A DNA stretch of 57,938 nucleotides, from the NCBI RefSeq assembly GCF_009707865.1, contig NZ_WMBA01000054.1, positions 1 through 57,938 on the forward strand, given 5' to 3'. This document shows, piece after piece, positions 43,484 to 51,008 of the stretch (its first letter is position 1; each line of letters opens with the position of its first letter). The DNA comes from Amycolatopsis pithecellobii (GTDB lineage Bacteria; Actinomycetota; Actinomycetes; Mycobacteriales; Pseudonocardiaceae). A model generated the notes under the pieces. That model saw only the letters and a list, made by a program, of their open reading frames with translations. It was not told the DNA's origin and did no database searches. The position numbers and the translations under genes were made by a program.

Positions 43484-43759
43484 CCCGGCCGCGAGCGGGA
43501 TGGCCGTGATCTCGGGGTTCTTCCACTCGTGGTGCTCGACGATGTGCTGCTCCAGCGCCTTGTAGCGGTCCTCCGTCGTCTTGAGGATGACCGTCCACTC
43601 CTCGCCGGTGCCGAACTCGCCAAGATGCCAAAAGACACTGGTCACCGGGCCGATGACCTGGCCCCCAGCGGCAAGGCGGACCTCGACGGCTCCGCGCGCC
43701 AGCTCGGCCGCGTGTTCCTTACTCGGGGCTGCTACCTGGACCTGCCACACATCTGTCAC
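43439..43759 (-). CDS. cutA: CutA1-like divalent-cation tolerance protein
   Basis: A 106-aa protein with the CutA1 trimer fold: ELARGAVEVRLAAGGQVIGPVTSVFWHLGEFGTGEEWTVILKTTEDRYKALEQHIVEHHEWKNPEITAIPLAAGLAPYLEWV. The cysteine often present near RLAAC is replaced (RLAAG). The family is linked to metal tolerance and signalling, but biochemical function is debated. It is convergent with the XRE regulator. Its presence as element cargo is typical of AICEs. Confidence 0.82.
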   Translation of the reverse strand: MTDVWQVQVAAPSKEHAAELARGAVEVRLAAGGQVIGPVTSVFWHLGEFGTGEEWTVILKTTEDRYKALEQHIVEHHEWKNPEITAIPLAAGLAPYLEWVERTLSE

Positions 43760-43885
43760 GAACTCAGGCTACAAGCTAGATCGCTTGGCTCGACTTTACG
43801 GAGGCAGCGATGGGCGAAAACTGTCTGAGTCATGAGCTAATTTGGTTGCGATCTAACGTGTAACGCACCGTATCCGAGAGGCGAC

Positions 43886-43908
43886 ATAGCTCGACGTAGC
43901 GGAGCTAT
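43886..43908 (+). promoter_or_regulatory. Dyad upstream of the OLD nuclease gene
   Basis: ATAGCTC (43886-43892) and GAGCTAT (43902-43908) are perfect inverted arms with a 9-base spacer, ending 19 bases before the ATG. It could be a transcription-factor operator or a small hairpin in the leader. Confidence 0.4.
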
Positions 43909-43927
43909 TGAAAGGCATGGGGAAAGA

Positions 43928-45868
43928 ATGCGGCTGAGTAAGGTCCGGGTTCAAAATTTCAAGTCCGTTCTCGACTCAGGCTGGTTCTCGGTCGACGAAC
44001 TAACGTGCTTGGTGGGTAAGAACGAGTCGGGCAAGACGGCCATCCTTGAAGCGATTGAGAAGCTGAACTCTGTTCTTCCTGGGAGGACAGAGGTTCGTGA
44101 GACTGAGTATCCACGGATGAACTGGTCGGAATACGAGGAATCCGACCAAGCTGATGTGGCTATACGAACCCAGTGGGAACTCGACTCTGAGGAGATCGAG
44201 TACATAACCGACCTCGCGGGTGACAAGGCCGTGCTAGACGGTACGACGATCACGTTGACAAAGGACTACGACAATGAGCTGCACTGGACACTCCCGCTCG
44301 ATTTGAAGAAGGCCGCCGAGGTTGCCCTAGCAAATTCCGGTCTGGAGTCTGACGAGAAGGCAGCCCTCAAGGGTGCCGCAACGACATTCGCCCTCATGAA
44401 GGCCTTGCGGGACAACGACGAACGGTCGCCACGACAGGAAGCGTTTCTTTCCGAACTTGACGAGCGGTGGCATAAGAACGGTCTCTGGCCCACCGTAATC
44501 ATATATCTACGGAATCGTCTTCCCGGTTTCGTCTATTATTCACAGTATGACCGGCTGCCGGGGCGTGTCTCGCTCAATCAGCTACTAGAGCATCAGGCTG
44601 CGGGAAGTATAGATCAATTACAGGGGGCTAGAGTATTTCTTGCGTTGCTGTCAATGGTGGGTACCACCCCTGAGGGCATAAAAGGCATTAGCACTTCCGA
44701 GCAGCTCATTAGTAAGCTCGAAGCGGTCGGAGCGCGGCTGTCGAAGAAGATATTCAAGTACTGGTCTCAAAATAAGCATCTGAAGGTGAACTTCAGGTTC
44801 GATGAGGCTGCAGTTGGTGATCCGGCGCCTTTCAATTCGGGCAAGGTGTTCCAGACTCGCATTGAAAACCTTCGACATGGCGCGACAATCCGACTGGATG
44901 AGCGCAGCACAGGGTTCATTTGGTTCTTTTCTTTCTTGGTGTGGTTCTCTGAGGTTCAAAAGACGCATGGGGATAACCTTATCGTGCTGCTCGATGAGCC
45001 GGGCCTAACGTTGCATGCTAAAGCGCAGGCTGACTTGCTCAGGTACATGAAGGCCGAACTTTTACCGCGACATCAGGTGCTATACACCACTCATTCGCCG
45101 TTCATGATCGACCCGACTGACTTGTTGTCATGTCGAACTGTTGAAGATGTCACGGCTGAAGACGATGAGGTTCTTGGAACAAAGGTGGGAGACCGCGTAC
45201 TGAGTGCAGACAACGACACCTTATTTCCGCTCCAGGCGGCTCTCGGGTATGACGTGACTCAAACGCTTTTTGTTGGCAAGAACTGTCTGCTCGTCGAGGG
45301 GCCTTCTGATCTCCTTTATATACGTTGGGCGAGTGATAGATTGCGTGAGCGCGATCGGATTGCCCTTGATAATAGGTGGACGGTGACACCTTGTGGCGGC
45401 ATCACTAAGATTCCTAGTTTTATGGCGCTATTTGGTGGGAATGAATTGAATGTTGTTGTGCTTACAGATTATGGTCAGGGTGACAAGAAAAAAGTTCGTG
45501 AATTGAGGGAGTCTGAACTTCTGAAAGACGGCCGCGTCTTTTCGGCTGATATGTATTGCGAAGGGGCGACCGAAGCCGATACTGAAGATCTCTTGGGTCG
45601 GTCCTTCTACGTTGCCCTGGTCAACAAGGCCTATGGGTTGACCGCTGCGCAGGTCCTCCCCGAGCAGAAGCCGGAAGATTCTCCTCAACGCGCGACTGCA
45701 GAGGTGGAGGAGCACTTTCGTGTGTTGCCTTCGAGCGTTGCAGAATACGATCACTATGCTCCGGCTCGGTACCTTCTTGAACATTCTGGCGAACTCATGC
45801 TTCCCGGAGTCGAGGAAGCCCTAGACCGGTTCGAGAAGCTGTTCGCTGACCTCAACAAGTTGCTCTAG
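43928..45868 (+). CDS. OLD-family ATP-dependent nuclease (ABC ATPase + TOPRIM)
   Basis: A 646-aa protein. Walker A is GKNESGKT (residues 30-37), Walker B is LIVLLDEPG (351-359), and the ABC switch region is TTHSPFMI (388-395). A TOPRIM nuclease domain follows with E457 in LLVEGPSD and D514 in VVVLTDYGQGD. This is the class-1 OLD arrangement, encoded without an adjacent UvrD/GajB helicase. P2 OLD and related proteins restrict phage or act in DNA repair. The gene is visibly AT-richer than its neighbours and sits next to attR, the usual AICE cargo position. An antiphage role is therefore plausible but unproven. ATG start with GGGGAAA upstream. Confidence 0.85.
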   Translation: MRLSKVRVQNFKSVLDSGWFSVDELTCLVGKNESGKTAILEAIEKLNSVLPGRTEVRETEYPRMNWSEYEESDQADVAIRTQWELDSEEIEYITDLAGDKAVLDGTTITLTKDYDNELHWTLPLDLKKAAEVALANSGLESDEKAALKGAATTFALMKALRDNDERSPRQEAFLSELDERWHKNGLWPTVIIYLRNRLPGFVYYSQYDRLPGRVSLNQLLEHQAAGSIDQLQGARVFLALLSMVGTTPEGIKGISTSEQLISKLEAVGARLSKKIFKYWSQNKHLKVNFRFDEAAVGDPAPFNSGKVFQTRIENLRHGATIRLDERSTGFIWFFSFLVWFSEVQKTHGDNLIVLLDEPGLTLHAKAQADLLRYMKAELLPRHQVLYTTHSPFMIDPTDLLSCRTVEDVTAEDDEVLGTKVGDRVLSADNDTLFPLQAALGYDVTQTLFVGKNCLLVEGPSDLLYIRWASDRLRERDRIALDNRWTVTPCGGITKIPSFMALFGGNELNVVVLTDYGQGDKKKVRELRESELLKDGRVFSADMYCEGATEADTEDLLGRSFYVALVNKAYGLTAAQVLPEQKPEDSPQRATAEVEEHFRVLPSSVAEYDHYAPARYLLEHSGELMLPGVEEALDRFEKLFADLNKLL

Positions 45869-46044
45869 TCGGGCGCGGGTCGAGAGACATGGGGCGTCGG
45901 ACGGACGGGCGCTGTCCGGCCAGTCGGCCAAGTGGGCAGTCTGGGTTGCAGTCCGGACCCGTCCGACCCCTCTCCCTCGTCGCAGCCACGCCCTCCGCCG
46001 CAGGTCAAGACGGGTGCGACCACGTCCGAACAGGCATTCATGGA
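45869..46044. other. Element right end between the OLD gene and attR
   Basis: About 175 GC-rich bases with no supported gene. Because it lies just inside attR it is the likely location of integrase arm-binding sites, although I see no clear repeats. Confidence 0.4.
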
Positions 46045-46102
46045 CCTTGAAAGCGAGCGTGGGGCAACCCACCGGGGGTTCAAATCCCTCCGCTTCCGCT
46101 TG
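46045..46102 (+). repeat. attR: attR (tRNA-Ser 3' fragment)
   Basis: Matches 32013-32070 with three substitutions. Two of them (A to G and T to C) change both sides of one base pair in the variable arm, so pairing is preserved. The last 32 bases are identical to attL. The fragment lacks the 5' half, so it is not a tRNA gene. Confidence 0.9.
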
Positions 46103-46140
46103 TTGTCGGCCAGCCCCGTGGCACAGCCAGTCGGCGCCTT

Positions 46141-46947
46141 TTATACGGGTGCGGGCTTGCTGGTGCGTTCCGGCATCAGCAGGACTGCGCCGATCAGGAA
46201 GCAGATCGCGCCGATCAGGGTTTGGGTGTCGGCGCGCGCCGCATTGTGTACCTGCCCTGTGAGCGGGTTGATGTAGCCGGCCGCCGCGGAGACGCCGAAC
46301 GCGATGGATCCGATCAGGTTGGCCAGCGTGATCCACCACGACCACGACCGGGGTCGCCAGGCGGACCAGCCGTGGCAGACCTCGTACCAGGCGAGGACGC
46401 TCGAGATCAGAAAGCAGACCGAGCCGATCGCGTCCGGCCGCCATACATGCTGGTGTGCGGTGGTCGCCGACAAGTTTTGCACTGTCGCGACCCCAGTGCT
46501 GACGTTGAAATACCAGGTTCCGAGGAGCTGGATCGCCGTGGCCCACCAGTCGACCCGCCCGGGTTGGAAGGTGAAGACCCGCCGGTGCGCGGGGTTGAGT
46601 CCGTCCGGGGCGGCGTCCACGGCCTCGCGGTAGGACAGGAACGCGGCCGCGGTGAAGAACAGCGAGCCGACGAAGTAGGTGACCGTATCCCCGCGCTCCC
46701 CGACAGCGTTGACATATCCCGGTACCGAACCCAGCGCGAACAGCAGCGATCCGGCGGCGAACAGGACGGCGATCCACCACCCGCGGGCGCCGGGCGCCCA
46801 CCAGGTCGATCCCGCAGCCGGTTTCTGGTGCTTGCGATGGAAGCGCGACTCCAGCCGGACGATCACGCCGTCCGGGCGCACGTGCTCAACGAATGTTGCC
46901 GGGGCACGAAAACCCAGGTCCCGACCGCTGCGGTGCTCTTCAGGCAT
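46141..46947 (-). CDS. YrhK-like polytopic membrane protein
   Basis: A 268-aa protein with about six membrane helices, including AVLFAAGSLLFALGSVPGYV and a YrhK-type repeat (GSLLFALGSVPGYVNAVGERGDTVTYFVGSLFFTAAAFLSY). A second similar unit (AIGSVCFLISSVLAWYEVC) suggests an internal duplication. I chose ATG 46947 (MPEEHRSGRD), since the longer frame upstream has no ribosome-binding site. Function unknown; probably chromosomal, immediately beyond attR. Confidence 0.7.
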   Translation of the reverse strand: MPEEHRSGRDLGFRAPATFVEHVRPDGVIVRLESRFHRKHQKPAAGSTWWAPGARGWWIAVLFAAGSLLFALGSVPGYVNAVGERGDTVTYFVGSLFFTAAAFLSYREAVDAAPDGLNPAHRRVFTFQPGRVDWWATAIQLLGTWYFNVSTGVATVQNLSATTAHQHVWRPDAIGSVCFLISSVLAWYEVCHGWSAWRPRSWSWWITLANLIGSIAFGVSAAAGYINPLTGQVHNAARADTQTLIGAICFLIGAVLLMPERTSKPAPV

Positions 46948-47117
46948 CACGGTGTCCGATCTTCGCGGGCACGCTTGACCGTACCGCGAATCCAAAACAG
47001 CCGGGCACGTATCACCGCAAGCGGGTGAAGCGAGGCCATAGGCGAGCGCCCACTCTGACGCACGAGCGAGCAAATCACACAGCCGTGTGCGAATGCGGGG
47101 AGAAAAGGAGCTGCGAC

Positions 47118-47627
47118 ATGGCGAAACCCGACGCGGTATTCATCTACATCGGCACCTACCCCACGGAGGCGGCGGCGCGAGCTGACTACGACGTCGTCAA
47201 GGACTTGCGTGCGGCGGGCGCGGTCGGGACGTACGACGCCGCCGTGGTGACGAAGGACGATGGGGGCAAGGTGCATGTGAACAAGGACGAGACGGCCACC
47301 CGCCACGGCGCATGGGGCGGCGCCGCGGTCGGTGCCGTCGTCGGCATCTTGTTCCCGCCCGCCGTGATCGGCGCCGCCGTGGTGGGCGCCGCGGTCGGTG
47401 GGGCTGGCGGCCATTTGTGGCGTGGCATGTCCCGCGCCGATGTCAAGGAGCTCGGGGAGATCATTGACGACGGGGAGGCCGCCCTGGTGGTAGTCGGGGA
47501 GAGCACGCTGACGCGGGCCCTGGACAAGGCGGCGCTCAAAGCCGAAAAGCACGTCGCCAAGGAACTCGACGTCAACCCGAAGGACGTCGACAAGGCCGTC
47601 CGGGAGGCCGCCGGCGACGTCAGCTGA
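47118..47627 (+). CDS. DUF1269-like membrane-associated protein
   Basis: A 169-aa protein. The N-terminal ferredoxin-like part (FIYIGTYPTEAAARADYDVVKDL) is followed by a glycine-rich double hydrophobic hairpin (GAAVGAVVGILFPPAVIGAAVVGAAVGGAGGHL) and a C-terminal helix-rich domain (LGEIIDDGEAALVVVGE). This arrangement fits DUF1269/general-stress-like proteins. AAAAGGAG lies seven bases before the ATG. It has no obvious partner in the neighbourhood. Confidence 0.75.
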   Translation: MAKPDAVFIYIGTYPTEAAARADYDVVKDLRAAGAVGTYDAAVVTKDDGGKVHVNKDETATRHGAWGGAAVGAVVGILFPPAVIGAAVVGAAVGGAGGHLWRGMSRADVKELGEIIDDGEAALVVVGESTLTRALDKAALKAEKHVAKELDVNPKDVDKAVREAAGDVS

Positions 47628-47646
47628 CCGTCGGGGCGCATAACCG

Positions 47647-48026
47647 TCACCGGGCGATGCGCCGCGCCACGATGGTGCCGGCTCCGGCGTTGGTGAGCGC
47701 GAACGTGAACGTGTCCGACACAGGATGCCCGTCGTCGGACACGATGTGACAGCCGACCGTGTAGGTTCCGGCGGGGCCGAGGGGGCGCAGGGCCACGGAT
47801 ACGGTCGCGCCGGAAACCGTCGTCGTGCCGGTTTCCCAGTGCGATCGTTAAACACAAGGTCCACTCGCGACGGTCCACTCGCGACAGACGAGTCCTTCGC
47901 GGTTGTGCTAGAGACGAGCACGTTGTGGGCTTCGGCGACTTGGCTGCCGCCCCGTAGCAGGGCGGTGATCACCAGCACGAGCGTAGCCAGGCGGGCCGAG
48001 AATTCAGTAGTGGTGGTTCTCGACAT
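47647..48026 (-). pseudogene. copC-like pseudogene with internal deletion/frameshift
   Basis: The N-terminal part reads a signal helix then AHNVLVSSTTAKDSSVASGPSRVDLVFND, the CopC beta-barrel start. The C-terminal part, in another frame, reads TVSVALRPLGPAGTYTVGCHIVSDDGHPVSDTFTFALTN, the CopC end. About 25-30 residues that normally lie between are missing and the frame shifts, so no full-length protein is possible. A 14-base tandem repeat (GGTCCACTCGCGAC, 47858-47885) lies near the break. It probably was a periplasmic copper-binding protein. Confidence 0.72.
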
Positions 48027-48480
48027 CGGCGGAACGCTGGCGGGGTTTCTGCGCGTGCCGGTGTTGCGTGGCCGGTTCGCCGCCACCGCGGGGCGGCTCA
48101 GCCTGGGCGAGGAGCCCGCGCTGGAACTCGAACTCGACGCCGGGTCGTTGCGCACCAACGTGCCCGGGCTCGCGCGGGCACTGACCAACGAAGGAGGACT
48201 ATGCGCGAGCGCGTTTCCCGCCCTGCACTTTTCCAGCACCTGGCTGGAGCTGACGGGCGCACGCGACGTGGAACTGGTGGGCAGGCTCGACGTGCTGGGC
48301 GTCAGCCGGGAGCTGCGGCTGTCCGGCAAACTGACGTACGCCGACGAACTCGCGGTGACGTTGTGGCTCAAAGGTGTGCTGCCACCGCCGCGCCGGCGGC
48401 CGGCGCGCGGCTACTGGATCGCGCAGGTGATCGGGGACCGACCGCTGCACGTCGAGCTCGCCGCGGAGTTCGTCCAATGA
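48010..48480 (+). CDS. YceI-like domain protein
   Basis: A 156-aa protein with the YceI lipocalin pattern: GGTLAGFLRVPVLRGRFAATAGRLSLGEEPALELELDAGSLRTN, FPALHFSS, LDVLGVSRELRLSGKL. No signal peptide, unlike periplasmic YceI. The GTG start at 48010 is inferred and overlaps the 5' end of the copC remnant on the other strand by 17 bases, which suggests rearrangement. Binding of a polyisoprenoid or hydrophobic ligand is the family's usual property. The stop overlaps the cupredoxin start (ATGA), so the pair is co-translated. Confidence 0.72.
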   Translation: MVVLDIGGTLAGFLRVPVLRGRFAATAGRLSLGEEPALELELDAGSLRTNVPGLARALTNEGGLCASAFPALHFSSTWLELTGARDVELVGRLDVLGVSRELRLSGKLTYADELAVTLWLKGVLPPPRRRPARGYWIAQVIGDRPLHVELAAEFVQ

Positions 48481-49136
48481 GGACGGTGCGGCTGCTGATG
48501 GCGGCGGTCCTCGGCCTGCTCGGGTTGATGGTCTTCGCGCCACCGGCGAGCGCGGCCACGCAGCCCGTGATGATGGAGAGCTATGCGTTCTCGCCCTCGG
48601 CGCTGACCGTGCACGTCGGCGACACCGTGACGTGGACCAACCATGACCAGGCCCCGCACGACGTGACCACGACGAGCGCGCCGGTGGCGATCAAGAGCCC
48701 GATGCTGAGTACTGGGCAGAGCTTCAGTTACACGTTTACCACGGCGGGAACCTATTCGTACTACTGCTCGATTCACCCTGACATGCGTGCGCAGGTCATC
48801 GTGCAGCCCGTGCCCGCGCCCGTGCCGGCGCCCGTGGTGACGAGCGCGCCGAAGACCACCACCCAGCGCAAACCGGCGGGCCAGGCATCCTCGGCGCCAC
48901 AGGCCGTCGTCCCGGCGCTGCCGCCGAGTGCGATGTCGATGCCTGCCGGCACAAGCGTGGACTCTGCGCCGGCTGTCGCGCCGACTGCTGTGCCGGCGCA
49001 GGCCGAGCCCGCGGTCGCGGCGGGCGTCACGCCGACGACCACGACAACGCTGGACCCGATGCTGATCGTGGCCGGACTGGCGGCAGGGGTTGCCGTACTG
49101 TGCCTGCTGATCCTCGGTTCTCGCCGGGAAACCTGA
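48477..49136 (+). CDS. Secreted/membrane-anchored cupredoxin
   Basis: A 219-aa protein. A signal peptide (residues 1-27) precedes a plastocyanin/amicyanin-type domain. Copper ligands are H61 (APHDV), C97 (YYCSIH), H100 and M103. A Pro/Ala/Thr-rich linker leads to a C-terminal membrane helix (MLIVAGLAAGVAVLCLLIL) and a short cytoplasmic tail. It could carry electrons or copper at the outer face. The neighbouring copC remnant suggests a former copper-handling cluster. Confidence 0.85.
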   Translation: MRTVRLLMAAVLGLLGLMVFAPPASAATQPVMMESYAFSPSALTVHVGDTVTWTNHDQAPHDVTTTSAPVAIKSPMLSTGQSFSYTFTTAGTYSYYCSIHPDMRAQVIVQPVPAPVPAPVVTSAPKTTTQRKPAGQASSAPQAVVPALPPSAMSMPAGTSVDSAPAVAPTAVPAQAEPAVAAGVTPTTTTTLDPMLIVAGLAAGVAVLCLLILGSRRET

Positions 49137-49195
49137 CAATCCACTGTGGACGGAAGTGGGTTGGCGCGAGCTGTTCGACCGCCAGTGGGTGCCGG

Positions 49196-49579
49196 TCAGC
49201 GCAGCTCGTCGAGCACCTTGTCATCCGATGCGCGCCGCCACTCCTTCCAGCCGTTGTAACTCTTGTTGCCGCTGAGCATTGCACAAGCCGCGGACGGAGA
49301 GGCCGCTGTCCGGCCATCGGCCAGACTGAGGCATCCGTTCGCCGTGACAGAAGCGACCTGGACCTGGCCAAGTCGCTTCTGTCGCCAGATGAGTTGTTGC
49401 TCGACGGCCAAGACGCCGGACTTCAGTAGCGGCGTGAGACGCCCCGTTTTCCCTGCCGTCTTTCCTGTGGGGAGGCCAAGCGCCTTCCGTAACACCGAGT
49501 CGGGCGTATCGACCAAGGGCGTGGCCCGACGCTGTAGTTCATCGAACACGTCGTCCGAGACTCGTATCGTTGGCATCAT
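49196..49579 (-). CDS. Ribbon-helix-helix + RAMA-domain protein
   Basis: A 127-aa protein. The N-terminal about 40 residues (PTIRVSDDVFDELQRRATPLVDTPDSVLRKALGL) are a ribbon-helix-helix/SeqA-N-like DNA-binding unit. The C-terminal part (LTPLLKSGVLAVEQQLIW...NGCLSLADGRTAASPSAACAML...NGWKEWRR) matches the RAMA (restriction adenine methylase associated) fold. RAMA domains are thought to recognise modified or specific DNA. The fusion is compact and no partner methylase lies nearby. Likely a DNA-binding autoregulator or a modification-sensing protein. Start is ATG 49579 or the adjacent ATG 49576. Confidence 0.72.
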   Translation of the reverse strand: MMPTIRVSDDVFDELQRRATPLVDTPDSVLRKALGLPTGKTAGKTGRLTPLLKSGVLAVEQQLIWRQKRLGQVQVASVTANGCLSLADGRTAASPSAACAMLSGNKSYNGWKEWRRASDDKVLDELR

Positions 49580-49582
49580 CTC

Positions 49583-49615
49583 GACTCCTGAACTCTGTGA
49601 CAGTGTTCAGGAGTC
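49583..49615 (-). promoter_or_regulatory. 11-bp palindrome containing the RHH-RAMA gene ribosome-binding site
   Basis: GACTCCTGAAC (49583-49593) and GTTCAGGAGTC (49605-49615) are perfect inverted arms with an 11-base spacer, immediately upstream of the start codon. The AGGAG ribosome-binding site lies in the near arm, five bases before ATG. It can be a protein operator or an RNA hairpin that hides the site. Confidence 0.7.
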
Positions 49616-49742
49616 TAGGCCCTAGGTCACCCCGGGCTCAAGTCGAGCGGTCACTGCGCTGTGGCGGCGAGAATTTCGCGATGCTTGCCGGAAATCAGAA
49701 CGGCAGCCGTTTGTCCAGTTCCGGAAATCAAGCCGCCGCCCC

Positions 49743-50915
49743 TCAACCCGCGCCGCGGCGCCAGAACAGGACTACCCCGTGGCCCGGTAGCAACCATGAC
49801 CGGACTTCCAGTTCCGGCAGGTCCTCCGCCTTCAACCAGCGGGTCGGGGCGGTGTTGGAGCGGAACGTGAACGGGGCGATGTTGAACTGGAAATCGCCGG
49901 TACCGTCGATGTCCAGCTCTTTCACCGCGAACGTGATCCTGTCCACATAGCACGGATACGGCGCCTGCCAGTAGCAGAATCCCTCGTCGATGCGCTGCAG
50001 CGAAGTCGCGCGCACGGAAAGGCGTTCGATCGCCGCCACGTTTCTGTGGTCGTCGGCGATATCGCTCAAGTCGCATTCGAAGATGCGCAGATCGCCGAGA
50101 TGTTCACGCGGGCTCTGCCGCGGCAGGGCACCCATGTCCTCCCGGAAAAACGACAGATAATCCGGCCAGTTCTGGAATTTCACCTCGCGCAGGCGCGGCC
50201 TGCTCGACTCCGCCACATGGTGCCGCAGCTCCTGGTCCAGGTACTCGATGCCCAGCCGCACCGACGGCAGCATGTCGTCCACCGAGCTCTGGAACAACTC
50301 GCTGTCCGGCACGAACCACAGCTCGAACAGCGGCAACTGGCACCCCGAACTGATGGAGTCGCGCAGCAAAGCGTTACACGTGGCGAAAATGATGAACCGG
50401 TCGACCTGAACGTTCTTCTTGAAGCTGTACGTCACCGCCAGCGAGAAGTGGTACAGCTCGTGATCGACGGCCCGCAGCTCGACGTTGACGCCCGTGTGCG
50501 TGCTGATCGTCAGGTCCCCGCCGAGCGGCCGCCGCCCCTCGCCGCCCAGTACACCGGTCATCACGTCCCGGTTCGCGTCGTTCTTCCCGTAGATCGACTC
50601 CAGGAAAACTTCCATCACCTGCTGGGGGAGCAGCGCCTCCACGATCCGCGGCCCGGCGATTCTCGCCAGCTCACCCGCGATCCACCGCCGCAGGATCAGC
50701 TCGTATGCCCCGAGCACACCGCCCGCGAGCAGCAGCACCGGGAAACTCAGCTCCAGCAACCGGTGGATCGCGGCGCCCCAGCCGGGATCCGGTGTCCACG
50801 ACACCACCGCCGCCAACGCGACCGCGCCCAGGAACAGCAACAACGCCGCAACCACACGGGCACGCCGCCGATGCTCGGTCGGGCGCGCATCACCGAAGAA
50901 CTCCCCAGCGTTCAC
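49743..50915 (-). CDS. Membrane protein with large cytoplasmic domain (390 aa)
   Basis: Two N-terminal membrane helices (VVAALLLFLGAVALAAVVSW and LLELSFPVLLLAGGVLGAYEL) lead to a soluble domain of about 300 residues with a helical then beta-rich profile (VNVELRAVDHELYHFSLAVTYSF, FELWFVPDSELF, GDFQFNIAPFTF). No catalytic signature is visible. I do not recognise a family. It lies alone, with the small RHH-RAMA gene downstream and a divergent spacing from the FadR gene. Confidence 0.65.
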   Translation of the reverse strand: MNAGEFFGDARPTEHRRRARVVAALLLFLGAVALAAVVSWTPDPGWGAAIHRLLELSFPVLLLAGGVLGAYELILRRWIAGELARIAGPRIVEALLPQQVMEVFLESIYGKNDANRDVMTGVLGGEGRRPLGGDLTISTHTGVNVELRAVDHELYHFSLAVTYSFKKNVQVDRFIIFATCNALLRDSISSGCQLPLFELWFVPDSELFQSSVDDMLPSVRLGIEYLDQELRHHVAESSRPRLREVKFQNWPDYLSFFREDMGALPRQSPREHLGDLRIFECDLSDIADDHRNVAAIERLSVRATSLQRIDEGFCYWQAPYPCYVDRITFAVKELDIDGTGDFQFNIAPFTFRSNTAPTRWLKAEDLPELEVRSWLLPGHGVVLFWRRGAG

Positions 50916-51008
50916 TACCTCTCCGCCTCGTCGACGACCATCGTGTGCGGAGAGAGCAGGAACGCGATAGGCCCGTTCGGATTAACTGCGCCCGGTCGGC
51001 GGACTTGG

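Larger units (their letters stand above)
32013..46102 (+). mobile_element. Actinomycete integrative and conjugative element (AICE) in tRNA-Ser(UGA)
   Basis: About 14.1 kb bounded by a tRNA-derived direct repeat. Backbone on the minus strand from the left end: integrase, excisionase, DUF3631 ATPase, prim-pol, FtsK/TraB translocase, membrane (Spd-type) proteins and an HTH protein. The GntR repressor is divergent. The gene set and single FtsK-like transfer protein match the pSAM2-like AICE group, which replicates after excision and moves double-stranded DNA between mycelia. No type IV secretion genes or relaxase are present, as expected. Right-end cargo: XRE regulator, CutA-like protein and an OLD nuclease. 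Confidence 0.9.

Noticed and set aside
46045..46102. Second tRNA-Ser gene at the right end
   Set aside because: Only the anticodon-to-3' part is present; the acceptor 5' strand and D arm are missing.
32013..46102. Prophage
   Set aside because: No capsid, portal, terminase or tail genes; the FtsK-like motor and Spd proteins point to an AICE.
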